This document shows positions 8,785 to 16,892 of a DNA stretch of 20,811 bases, piece after piece; position 1 is the first letter of the stretch; the number at the start of each line of letters is the position of its first letter. The stretch comes from Nitrospinaceae bacterium UBA3496. Lineage in GTDB: Bacteria; UBA8248. The stretch spans positions 1-20,811 of the forward strand of contig DFQF01000063.1 in the NCBI GenBank assembly GCA_002377645.1, given 5' to 3'. Below the pieces are notes generated by a model that worked only from the letters and a program-made list of their open reading frames with translations, ran no database searches and was not told the origin of the DNA. Both the position numbers and the translations under genes were made by a program.

Positions 8785-9615
8785 TTATTTGTCATAAAAA
8801 ACAATAAATGCAGGAACAGATCTACCATAAATGTTTTTTTTAAAAATTCCAGAATTAATACTTAACTGGGAACTAGAACCCCCATCAAGATTTATAGCAT
8901 CTATAACGGAAAAACCTATGTTTTCATGAGCAAAAATCTTTTGTAGTTCACACCAAGAAACACCTCTATCATTTTCTTGGCTAACAAGAACAACAATCTT
9001 TCTATCCTTTAAAATAGATACTACAGTCCTTCTATTCGCTCTATTAAACTCTCTGTACTTATTTAATCCTTTAACCGGCTTTCCATTTTTAAAAAGATAT
9101 GGACCTGCCTGTAAAACATCTCCAGGAATAGTCTTCCTAAAAAAATCACGATGATAAATCATAATATGATTTGTCTTTTTGTTTATGTGTAAAAGAGCGC
9201 CAAAATGTAATGAACGACGAGTCCCTTTAAATAAAACTCTACTATTAAACGTTTTATTCCCACTTCTAAAAAAACCCATCGGACGGTAATTATGATCATA
9301 AAATCCAGCATTAATTATGATAGTAGCATTTAATCTCTTAACCAATTCGGATGCATTGATCATTAAATTTTTATTCTTTTGTAAATAAATTTGAGGTCTA
9401 AAGTTATTTGTTGAAAAACGAACTGCATATAGACGAGAAAAAGACATATCAGGAAAAAGAATCTTTATTTCTCGAGTTTCTAATTTACCGAGATGACTCT
9501 TAATCCACATATTTTTTTCAATAACTAATTCTTTTTCAAAACAACGTGCGAAAGTTTCTTTTGTGTGAAACATAATAAAAAAAATAATGAAAATAAAAAT
9601 AAAAAAAAATTTCAT
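8785..9615 (-). CDS. Secreted phosphodiester glycosidase family (NAGPA/DUF2233) protein
   Basis: The 276-residue protein starts with a very hydrophobic signal peptide (residues 1-23), probably cut after TFA. Export across the inner membrane is expected. The mature part has the marks of the family named after the uncovering enzyme N-acetylglucosamine-1-phosphodiester alpha-N-acetylglucosaminidase: NAGF (102-105), QAGP (169-172), RRT (195-197) and NLDGGSS (242-248). The last carries the conserved acidic residue. Bacterial members are thought to hydrolyse glycosyl phosphodiesters of envelope or other polymers; the substrate here is unknown. It lies 12 bases after the GGT-family gene, whose TAG stop is part of this gene's TAGGAG ribosome binding site, so translation is probably linked. 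The SDR gene follows 40 bases later. A nucleotidyltransferase two genes upstream could hint at a glycan context, but the link is weak. Confidence 0.8.
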   Translation of the reverse strand: MKFFFIFIFIIFFIMFHTKETFARCFEKELVIEKNMWIKSHLGKLETREIKILFPDMSFSRLYAVRFSTNNFRPQIYLQKNKNLMINASELVKRLNATIIINAGFYDHNYRPMGFFRSGNKTFNSRVLFKGTRRSLHFGALLHINKKTNHIMIYHRDFFRKTIPGDVLQAGPYLFKNGKPVKGLNKYREFNRANRRTVVSILKDRKIVVLVSQENDRGVSWCELQKIFAHENIGFSVIDAINLDGGSSSQLSINSGIFKKNIYGRSVPAFIVFYDK

Positions 9616-9627
9616 TTGGAAAAACTC

Positions 9628-11241
9628 CTAAAAACCAACTGCACATCCATCCCTACGATGATCAGAACCTGCTGCATAGACACCATTTGGTAAAACCATT
9701 ATGCCTTGGCCACCCCCAAAACCCTCATAACCACCGGCACGAGAAACATTATGTCCAAATCCTCTTAATCCATCTAAAACATGATCAGGAACGCCTGATT
9801 CTATTGCTACGTTCTTGTCTCCTAAAAATCTAAATCTAGGAGAGTCAATTGCATCCTGAATATCCATCCCAAAATCTACTATATTCGAAAGTACTTGCAC
9901 ATGACCCTGAGCTTGCATATCACCGCCCATAACTCCATAACTTAAAAATGGTTTTTCGTCCTTCATAACAAAACCGGGAATAATGGTATGAAAAGGTCTT
10001 TTGCCAGGTGCTACACAATTTGGATGACTTCGATCAAGATTAAAGCCAAAACCACGATTTTGAAGTATAACACCACTATCAGAACCTGTTATTCCTGAAC
10101 CAAAGTGCTGAAAGACACTGTTAATAAAAGAACACACATTTCCATCTCTATCGGAAGTTGTTAAATAAATTGTATCAGAAGAATTAAGTGGATTCCCCGG
10201 GTTAAAATTTGATGCCTTCTGTGGTTTTATTAATTTTTTTCTTTCTCTTGAATATTCTTTTTCCAGAAGAGATTTGATCGGGATTTTTTCGAAATTTGGA
10301 TCAGCAATAAAACTGTCTCTGTCAGCAAAAGAAAGTTTCATAGACTCTATCAGTAAATGAAGATGTTCTACAGAACCATACCCAAAACTAGATAGATTGA
10401 AATTTTCTAATATATTTAAGCAAATGAGAGCTGTGACACCTTGAGAATTAGGTGGGATTTCATATAGTTCATAACCTCTATAATTTGTTTTTAGTGGTTC
10501 TACCCATTCAGATCTCATAGAATCAAAATCAGACTCAGACAATAGTCCTCCTTGTTGTCTAATATAACTAATGATTTTTTTGGTAATCTCACCTCTATAG
10601 AAAATATCTTTCCCGTAGACAGAAATTTTTTTAAAAGTTTCTGCAAGAAGTGGATTTTTAAAAATAGTACCTACATCAGGCACACTTCCATTTGGCAAGT
10701 ATATCTTCCTTGAAAAATCACATGACTTTAGCTTTTCTGTCTGATGGACCCAAGCATTTCGAATAATAGGGGAAACAGGAAATCCCTTTTCAGCATAATC
10801 AATCGCTGGTTCCAAAAGTCTTGCAAGAGTCATCTCTCCACTACCAAATTTCTCAAGACCTGTACACCAACCATCTAGAGCACCAGGAACCGTAATTGAA
10901 AGAGCCCCTGTTTCTGGCATATCTTTTAATCCCTTACTGTCAAAAAAATCCCACGTCGCTTCTCTTCCTACTGCTCCACTTCCATTTAATCCATATAACT
11001 TCTGTTCATTTTCATTCCAATACATCATGAACATATCTCCACCAATCCCAGTAGATTGAGGCTCAACCACGTTTAAAACAGCTGCGGTAGTAATCGCTGC
11101 ATCAATTGCATTTCCTCCTTCTTGCAGAACCTGCAACCCTGATTGAGCAGCCAAAGGTTGACTAGTAGCCACCATTCCATTATTGGAAAATACTGGGGAT
11201 CGGCCTGAAGTTAGGGTGGTCTGAGCAATATGTTCAGTCAT
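9628..11241 (-). CDS. Gamma-glutamyltransferase-family N-terminal nucleophile hydrolase
   Basis: The 537-residue proenzyme is expected to cleave itself into large and small subunits and expose an N-terminal threonine. The nucleophile is Thr357 (SSDT-IYLTTSDRDG), aligned with Thr391 of the E. coli enzyme. The large-subunit signature NGMVATSQPLAAQSGL and the small-subunit FGSG and YGVMGGD motifs are present. There is no signal peptide, unlike classical periplasmic GGT, so it is probably cytoplasmic. Family members act on glutathione, gamma-glutamyl amides, cephalosporin side chains or oxamate (HpxW), and I cannot choose among them. GAGGG precedes the ATG. The gene lies 15 bases after the nucleotidyltransferase and 12 before the phosphodiesterase-like gene in the same operon. 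Nothing is missing, and length is normal for the signal-less clade. Confidence 0.9.
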   Translation of the reverse strand: MTEHIAQTTLTSGRSPVFSNNGMVATSQPLAAQSGLQVLQEGGNAIDAAITTAAVLNVVEPQSTGIGGDMFMMYWNENEQKLYGLNGSGAVGREATWDFFDSKGLKDMPETGALSITVPGALDGWCTGLEKFGSGEMTLARLLEPAIDYAEKGFPVSPIIRNAWVHQTEKLKSCDFSRKIYLPNGSVPDVGTIFKNPLLAETFKKISVYGKDIFYRGEITKKIISYIRQQGGLLSESDFDSMRSEWVEPLKTNYRGYELYEIPPNSQGVTALICLNILENFNLSSFGYGSVEHLHLLIESMKLSFADRDSFIADPNFEKIPIKSLLEKEYSRERKKLIKPQKASNFNPGNPLNSSDTIYLTTSDRDGNVCSFINSVFQHFGSGITGSDSGVILQNRGFGFNLDRSHPNCVAPGKRPFHTIIPGFVMKDEKPFLSYGVMGGDMQAQGHVQVLSNIVDFGMDIQDAIDSPRFRFLGDKNVAIESGVPDHVLDGLRGFGHNVSRAGGYEGFGGGQGIMVLPNGVYAAGSDHRRDGCAVGF

Positions 11242-11256
11242 TTATAGCCCTCAAAA

Positions 11257-12312
11257 TTAAAATTTGTAAAAATTTTCATTCGCAAAAACGGTTTTTCTTA
11301 GCCTTCTGGTTTTTGAAGTAACAATAGTTTTTGGACCGACCACACAATCTGTAAGTATTAGATCATTTTCCACAAAAGAATTCGAGAAAATAATAGACCC
11401 AATTGACTTAGAACCTTTTGACAAACAAGAACCAGACATGAGAATAGAATTTCGTGAAGCTACTGCATCTTTTTCTATTTTTGCCTTTCTGGAAATTAAA
11501 ACGGGTGGTTCTATAAAACCTGACCCCCAGGAAATTTTTTCTCCTTCAATAAAAAGAAATTCATCAGTAGGCCAATCAAAATCAGGGATAAAATCACCAG
11601 ACAATAGATCTCTATTCACTTGAACGAAACGTTCAATCGTTCCTGTATCAGCCCAATACAATTCGCTAATTATGGCACCAATCCTCTCATCTTCATAGAT
11701 TAATTTAGGATAAATTTCCTGTGCTATATCACAAAATCTGTTGGAAGGAATATGTTTAAAAATTGAAGGAGACATTACGCTAAGTCCTGTAAACATTCCA
11801 CAAATCATTATTTTATTTTTTTTGTTAGGTGCATAATGTGACAAGAACTTGATTAATCTTCCTGAGACATCTACTCCTAAAATACCATAAGAAGTTGCCT
11901 CCGGAGAACGTCTAAGTATAAGAGTAGCTAGATAATTTCCTCTACTATGATGTTCTAACGCTGACATAAAATCGATAGAAGATGGAGCATCACAATTAAC
12001 AACAAAAAAAGGTTCTTTCTTTTCGCTAAGAAATTCTTCTGCATTCTTTAAACATCCCGCAGTGCCAAGAATCTCTTCTTCAAAAAAATAATTCAACTTT
12101 ATCCCTTGAAAATCCTCTCCTAAAGTTTTCTTTATCAATTCAGACTTGTAATGAAGATTAATTCCTACTTCTTTTACTCCACATTTTCGCAACTTATAAA
12201 GTGCGAACTCTATTTGTGGCACTCCTCCTAGAGGCATAAGAGCTTTGGGTATTTCTTTTCCAATCAGACCTAGTCTTTGACCAAATCCTGCCGAGAGAAT
12301 AAATGCACGCAT
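11257..12312 (-). CDS. Sugar-phosphate nucleotidyltransferase
   Basis: This 351-residue protein belongs to the family that joins an NTP and a sugar-1-phosphate to give an NDP-sugar. The N-terminal Rossmann-like domain carries the nucleotide signature LSAGFGQRL (6-14) and PKALMPLGG (22-30). The metal-binding Asp is D108 in VVNCDAP. The C-terminal part, from about residue 250, looks like a short left-handed beta-helix (repeats such as ISRKAKIEKDAVASRNS). That resembles mannose-1-phosphate guanylyltransferase or glucose-1-phosphate transferases; the exact sugar and base are not readable. The signature has Gln where most relatives have Thr (GxGTRL). No Shine-Dalgarno sequence precedes the ATG. 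The upstream molybdenum-enzyme gene stops only 8 bases before, so translation may be coupled. Confidence 0.85.
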   Translation of the reverse strand: MRAFILSAGFGQRLGLIGKEIPKALMPLGGVPQIEFALYKLRKCGVKEVGINLHYKSELIKKTLGEDFQGIKLNYFFEEEILGTAGCLKNAEEFLSEKKEPFFVVNCDAPSSIDFMSALEHHSRGNYLATLILRRSPEATSYGILGVDVSGRLIKFLSHYAPNKKNKIMICGMFTGLSVMSPSIFKHIPSNRFCDIAQEIYPKLIYEDERIGAIISELYWADTGTIERFVQVNRDLLSGDFIPDFDWPTDEFLFIEGEKISWGSGFIEPPVLISRKAKIEKDAVASRNSILMSGSCLSKGSKSIGSIIFSNSFVENDLILTDCVVGPKTIVTSKTRRLRKTVFANENFYKF

Positions 12313-12320
12313 AAAATATT

Positions 12321-14654
12321 TTAATTTGAAAAAACTGAATCATTTCTAATGGCAAGTGCTACATCTTCTGGTCGTATCGGAAGTTGATAAAAACGATGTC
12401 CTACAGCATCCGCAACTGCATTAGAAATAGCTGCTAGGGTTGGAACCATGGCACTTTCACCAACGCCTTTTGCACCATATGGTCCTGTAGAGTTTTTTTC
12501 TTCAACTATAATTGTATTCATTTCAGGGGTATCTGAAGAAACGGGTATTTCATATCTTGCGAAATCTGGAGTCAAAACTTTTCCTTCATGAACTTCTACT
12601 TCTTCAATAAGAGCCTGTCCAATCCCCATTTCTATACCACCTTGAATTTGAGCAATAACGCCTTGAGGATTAATAGCCCTACCAACATCATGGGCAGCTG
12701 TAACATTCAAAACCCAAACTTCTCCAGTTTCAGGATTAACTTTCACATCCGCAACCTGGACACCATAACTATAAACCATAAATGGATCACCTTTGCCAGT
12801 TTCTGGATCAAAAGTTAGAGGACCAGTAGAGAACCAACCATGACCATTGATCTGTTTGCCCAAAAATAAAGCTCTCTTTACCACCTCTCCAAAATTGACA
12901 AAACGATTTGGTGTGCTCTTAATAAATATTTTTCCACCTTTGAAAGACATATCTTCCAAAGAACACTCAAGCATATCTGCAGCAACAGGGGCAAGTATTT
13001 CACGGATCTCTAAAATCGCTTGGCAAATTGCATTGCCGGGAATTGTAGTTGAACGTGAACCGGCTGTGAAACCGCTCTCAGGCATAGCATCAGTATCAAC
13101 AGGCATCATTCTTACATCTTGGAAATTCACACCTAAAGCTTCTGCAGCAATTTGGGCCAAAACAGTATTTGAGCCTTGCCCAAGTTCTATAATTCCCACA
13201 CTAACTTGAACTTTTCCGTCATCTGTAACGTGAACCTGTGCACCACATGAATCAGAAGGTCCAGCAGCCCCTGTAGAATACCAAAATCCAGCTACTCCCC
13301 TTCCATAAAGAAACCCATCTTCATTTAACGAAACTTCTCTTGGATGTTTAGGAAGAGAGCTTTCTGCTTCATCTAAACAAGATATAAAACCTACACTTTC
13401 TTTCAAAACCTGGCTAGTTCCGGTTTTTGACCCAACTCTAAATCCATTTATTCTCCTGAGTTGAAAAGGATCTATTTCTAAATTTTTGGCCAATTCATCA
13501 ATTTGTGATTCAATTGCAAAGTGTACTTGTGGTACACCCAATCCTCTCATCGCACAAGTATTGATACTATTAGTAAAAACCATAAATCCGTCGACTTTAA
13601 TGTTTTCACACTCGTACGCACCAGGAGAGTGTATAATCAATTTCTTTAAAATTCCTGGGCCAACTGCAGTATATGGACCTTTATTTAAATATATTTTAAT
13701 TTCCATTGCTACAATTTTTCCATTTTCCTTTGCACCAATTTTATGGTGTATAATCGCAGGAACTCTTTTTGCTTTAGCACCTAAAGATTCTTCTCTACTA
13801 TAATTGTATATAACGGGTCGTCCGGTTTTTAGAGCTACTAGTCCAGCCCGCATTGCTATCTCTATAGAAGTTTCTTCTTTTCCTCCAAAACCGCCCCCTG
13901 GCTGAGTAGATATAAATTGAATTTCGTTTTGACCAAGACCCAGTACCGGCGAAATCACCCTTCTCACCATATGAGGACATTGCGTAGGTCCTGTACAAGT
14001 TATGCTTCCATCAGGATTTGGAATAACATATCCTGCATCTGGTTCGAGATAAGCATGATCAATCATTTGAGTTTTAAATGAATTTTCTATAACTACATCA
14101 GCAGCATCAAAACCTTTCTCAATATTTCCTTTTCTTATTTTATAATGTGCAAGAATATTATCTTGCGCAATAGGATGATCAGTGTGAATTATTGGTGATG
14201 TTTTTTTCATAGATTCTATCGGATCAAAAATAGCTGGGAGATCTTGAAAGGTTAGTTTCACTAGAGAAGCCGCCATTTCAGCTTCTTCTATAGATTCAGC
14301 AGCAACTAAAGCTACTACATCCTGTAAAGAATGATATTTATCTTCAACCAAAACTGGTTGATCTTTAGCCATCATCCCATATGTTTTTTCACCAGGAATA
14401 TCCTTGGAAGTTAAAACGCACACAACACCTTTTGCACTAAGAGCCTTAGAAAAATCTATTTTTTTCAAAATACCATTTGGTGTGGGAGATAAAACTGGCG
14501 CAACATACAATGGGTTTGTTATTTTGTGATCAGCTGAGAATACTGGAGATCCATCTGCCTTTGGAGGAGCATCTACCCGAGGAATATTTTTCCCTACAAT
14601 ATCACCACCATCACTAGGACTTCCAAAAAGTTCCTGATAAAATCTTTCCGACAT
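12321..14654 (-). CDS. Xanthine dehydrogenase-family molybdopterin-binding large subunit (CoxL/XdhA-like)
   Basis: This is the 777-residue molybdenum-cofactor subunit of a hydroxylase of the xanthine oxidase family, which oxidises N-heterocycles, aldehydes, aromatic CoA esters or CO. The N-terminal hammerhead domain runs to about residue 140 (VGKNIPRVDAPPKADG at 20-35). The Mo-binding part has GGGFGGKEE (253-261), MRGLGVPQ, and the C-terminal catalytic Glu733 in KGVGES. I see no CO dehydrogenase active-site signature (CSFR-like), so CO oxidation is unlikely. Such enzymes need FAD and [2Fe-2S] subunits, and neither is adjacent or in the window. They must be encoded elsewhere, or the subunit uses another partner. 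GGAGA lies 6 bases before the ATG. It follows the PAC2 gene by 15 bases. Confidence 0.92.
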   Translation of the reverse strand: MSERFYQELFGSPSDGGDIVGKNIPRVDAPPKADGSPVFSADHKITNPLYVAPVLSPTPNGILKKIDFSKALSAKGVVCVLTSKDIPGEKTYGMMAKDQPVLVEDKYHSLQDVVALVAAESIEEAEMAASLVKLTFQDLPAIFDPIESMKKTSPIIHTDHPIAQDNILAHYKIRKGNIEKGFDAADVVIENSFKTQMIDHAYLEPDAGYVIPNPDGSITCTGPTQCPHMVRRVISPVLGLGQNEIQFISTQPGGGFGGKEETSIEIAMRAGLVALKTGRPVIYNYSREESLGAKAKRVPAIIHHKIGAKENGKIVAMEIKIYLNKGPYTAVGPGILKKLIIHSPGAYECENIKVDGFMVFTNSINTCAMRGLGVPQVHFAIESQIDELAKNLEIDPFQLRRINGFRVGSKTGTSQVLKESVGFISCLDEAESSLPKHPREVSLNEDGFLYGRGVAGFWYSTGAAGPSDSCGAQVHVTDDGKVQVSVGIIELGQGSNTVLAQIAAEALGVNFQDVRMMPVDTDAMPESGFTAGSRSTTIPGNAICQAILEIREILAPVAADMLECSLEDMSFKGGKIFIKSTPNRFVNFGEVVKRALFLGKQINGHGWFSTGPLTFDPETGKGDPFMVYSYGVQVADVKVNPETGEVWVLNVTAAHDVGRAINPQGVIAQIQGGIEMGIGQALIEEVEVHEGKVLTPDFARYEIPVSSDTPEMNTIIVEEKNSTGPYGAKGVGESAMVPTLAAISNAVADAVGHRFYQLPIRPEDVALAIRNDSVFSN

Positions 14655-14669
14655 AAAATCTCTCCGTTT

Positions 14670-15599
14670 TTATTCTTTATCTGAATCTCTTTTCTTTCTT
14701 CTTATAAGTTCTTCAATTTCGTTAGCAACTTCATCCCCAGGAGGAAGTTCTTCCTCAAAATCTGTTGAAAAATCTGCACTATTAAGGTCTATTTCATCTT
14801 GATACATTATGACCTCGTCCTCTGATTCTTCTGAGTCTAATTCTGTAACATATTGCGAAAGTTTTGAATCCTTAGAAATTGCATCGTCAACTTTCCGAGA
14901 AAACGCCTCAGAATGATTTCTTAAAGTTTCTAAATCTAGAGAAATTTCTGTTAATTCTGTAAATTTTTCTAATAATGTGAAAGCAACCTTGGGGTTTTTT
15001 ACGTTAGCTAAATAATGTGGGACATTACCCCAAAGAGAAATTGAGTCTAATTTGTTTCTTTGAAAAGTATTCTGAAGAACACCGACAATCCCAGTTGGCC
15101 CTTCATAGTCGCTTAAATCGACTCCTATACTCTCTGCAAGTTCTGGATTATTTGCTAAACATACCAACATGACTTCGTTTAAATGTGATGTTGCACTTAA
15201 AAAGGCACCCATCGTCACTGTAATTGTAGGGTTAATTTGTTTTATAAAATCTAGCATACAAGCTGAAAATAACTTCCATTTAAAATGTGGTTCTTTACCT
15301 ATACCTACAACAACATCCGTTTCTTGAGAAGGAATAGAAAAATAGTAAAATTCATTTACTGGCCATTCGATTACTCTTTCTCCTGATTTATCTAAACGCA
15401 CTGTCGGACGAGTATCAGAAAATTCAAAGAAATTCTGTGAATCTATATAAGCAAATCGTTTAGCAGAATATTTTTTTATTAAGTATGTTGCTGCCTCTGT
15501 TGCAGATTCGGCCGCATCACTCCATCCTGAAAAAGCCATCAAGAGAACAGGATTTTTAAGAGTAGGTTTTTCGTCAAAAATTAAATTTTCGGATTCCAT
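14670..15599 (-). CDS. PAC2 family protein
   Basis: This 309-residue protein belongs to the PAC2 family (proteasome-assembly-chaperone-2 fold), common in Actinobacteria and Archaea; its bacterial function is not established. Recognisable parts are LLMAFSGWSDAAESATEA (19-36, the family's GWxDA motif), the block around TRPTVRL (63-69) with RVIEWP (75-80), and the C-terminal LPPGDEVANEIEELIRRKK. Between about residues 250 and 285 lies a strongly acidic stretch rich in Asp, Glu and Ser, probably disordered. No proteasome or Pup-ligase gene is in the window. It is the first gene of the long minus-strand run and has only a weak AGAG ribosome binding site. Assignment to the family is solid, function unknown. 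Confidence 0.88.
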   Translation of the reverse strand: MESENLIFDEKPTLKNPVLLMAFSGWSDAAESATEAATYLIKKYSAKRFAYIDSQNFFEFSDTRPTVRLDKSGERVIEWPVNEFYYFSIPSQETDVVVGIGKEPHFKWKLFSACMLDFIKQINPTITVTMGAFLSATSHLNEVMLVCLANNPELAESIGVDLSDYEGPTGIVGVLQNTFQRNKLDSISLWGNVPHYLANVKNPKVAFTLLEKFTELTEISLDLETLRNHSEAFSRKVDDAISKDSKLSQYVTELDSEESEDEVIMYQDEIDLNSADFSTDFEEELPPGDEVANEIEELIRRKKRDSDKE

Positions 15600-15623
15600 T
15601 TTTTCTCTAAATAAAAAAACATT

Positions 15624-15649
15624 AAAAAACCATTGTTATTCTACAACGG
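15624..15649 (-). terminator. Probable intrinsic terminator of the BON/flavin-oxidoreductase unit
   Basis: Read on the minus strand, CCGTTGT and ACAATGG form a 7-pair stem (one G-U pair) around a 6-base loop at 15649-15630, followed at once by six T residues (15629-15624). The site lies 50 bases after the stop of the flavin oxidoreductase gene and before the PAC2 gene. The stem is short and not very GC-rich, so read-through is possible. Confidence 0.5.
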
Positions 15650-15699
15650 AAACAGATTTACAGCATCCTAAAATGTAAACTAGGGGCTCCTTATTTCTA

Positions 15700-16848
15700 T
15701 CAATTGTTCGATGAAACATTTTCAAAACCGAGATTCGAATTAAAATCTGGTGATTTTTTATTTTGGAAATCTTGTTGAAGACGATTCCAGGAAGCAATAT
15801 GTTGTGATGTATGATTCCTGAAATGTGGCATTACGTACCTTGCGAACAAATCAATAGAATGTCTTATATTCTCTTCTGAAGTCCACTCATGTGTAGTCAT
15901 CATAAAACCACCAAATCCTCCTGTTTCTTTTATAAATTCCTCAATAGCACCAATTGCATCATCAGGTGTGCCAATTATCCATCGTCTATTCTTTGCACCA
16001 ATTCTTGGTGTTATTTTATCAAATGGTTGTCCAGAATAATCTTCATATGCAGACTTAAATCCTATTGTTTTAAAATAATTCATTTCACGCGCAATACCTT
16101 CTTCTACTTCATCCCATGCTTTTTGACGATTTTCTGAGAGATAAACAGAGGTTACTACTCGCCAGTTATCTCTAGAAACAGAAGTCCCATGCTGTAAAGC
16201 AGATTTTTCTACTCTTGACCATTGATCAGAAAAACTAAGCTTTCCCTCTCTTGATTTTCCCGCCATTGAAAACAGGACACATCCATGTTTTCCAGCTAAA
16301 TCAAGAGTTTCTTCACTTCCTGCAGTAGCAATACATATTGGAATTCTAGGTTTCTGAAAAGAATGTAATTGCAAGGCAATATCTTTCAACTTCCAAAATT
16401 TTCCATCAAAATCAAATGGCTCACTTTTATCAAGCAAATTTATAATAATTTCTAGAGACTCTTGCATCATGTCCCACATCACATCTGGATTAATTCTAAA
16501 GAGCCTTTTATCTGAAATAAGACTGCTTGGACCCACTCCTAACATTGCTCTTCCCATTGTAAGATGATCTAAAAAAACAATTCGCTCAGCAACATGATAC
16601 GGATGATGAAACGGTAGATTTATGACTGACGTTCCCAATTTAATCCTCTTTGCAGTAGCAGATGCTTTCGCTAATGCCATTTCTGGACAGGGCATATTTT
16701 CCCAACCCCCAGAATGATGCTCTCCAATAAAAAATTCGTCAAATCCAAGCATGTCAGCGAAATTAACCAATCTTATATCTCTATCAAAAGCTAAAGAAGG
16801 ATTTTCTTTAGGCTGATGAATCGGCATCATAAAAAAAGAAAATTTCAA
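15700..16848 (-). CDS. LLM-class flavin-dependent oxidoreductase, limonene monooxygenase-like
   Basis: The 382-residue protein has a bacterial-luciferase-type TIM barrel that uses reduced flavin to oxygenate a small organic substrate. The N-terminus (MKFSFFMMPIHQP), GFDEFFIGEHHSGGWEN, IKLGTSVINLPFHHP and the HPYHVAERIVFLDHL stretch resemble the limonene 1,2-monooxygenase group, but the substrate is not established. The C-terminal RRWIIGTPDDAI and FGGFMMTTHEW fit the same group. The start codon is TTG at 16848. It is well supported by AAGGAG at 16860-16855, 6 bases upstream, and by the family N-terminus. It follows the second LLM gene by 44 bases. A flavin reductase partner is not encoded nearby. 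The tail after about residue 345 is polar and poorly conserved. Confidence 0.9.
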   Translation of the reverse strand: MKFSFFMMPIHQPKENPSLAFDRDIRLVNFADMLGFDEFFIGEHHSGGWENMPCPEMALAKASATAKRIKLGTSVINLPFHHPYHVAERIVFLDHLTMGRAMLGVGPSSLISDKRLFRINPDVMWDMMQESLEIIINLLDKSEPFDFDGKFWKLKDIALQLHSFQKPRIPICIATAGSEETLDLAGKHGCVLFSMAGKSREGKLSFSDQWSRVEKSALQHGTSVSRDNWRVVTSVYLSENRQKAWDEVEEGIAREMNYFKTIGFKSAYEDYSGQPFDKITPRIGAKNRRWIIGTPDDAIGAIEEFIKETGGFGGFMMTTHEWTSEENIRHSIDLFARYVMPHFRNHTSQHIASWNRLQQDFQNKKSPDFNSNLGFENVSSNN

Positions 16849-16892
16849 AATATACTCCTTTATAAAAAGGGATCTTCTCTAAAAAAATAATT

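Noticed and set aside
8491..8865. A 124-codon + strand frame across the SDR start and the end of the glycosidase-like gene
   Set aside because: It is antisense to two recognisable genes and shows no domain.
12588..14000. Several open frames of 66 to 120 codons on both strands inside the molybdenum hydroxylase gene
   Set aside because: They lie wholly within a gene with full family motifs, have no ribosome binding sites of note, and their translations look like shadow frames.
12321..14654. Carbon monoxide dehydrogenase CoxL
   Set aside because: No CSFR-like active-site loop was seen, and the coxM and coxS genes are not adjacent.
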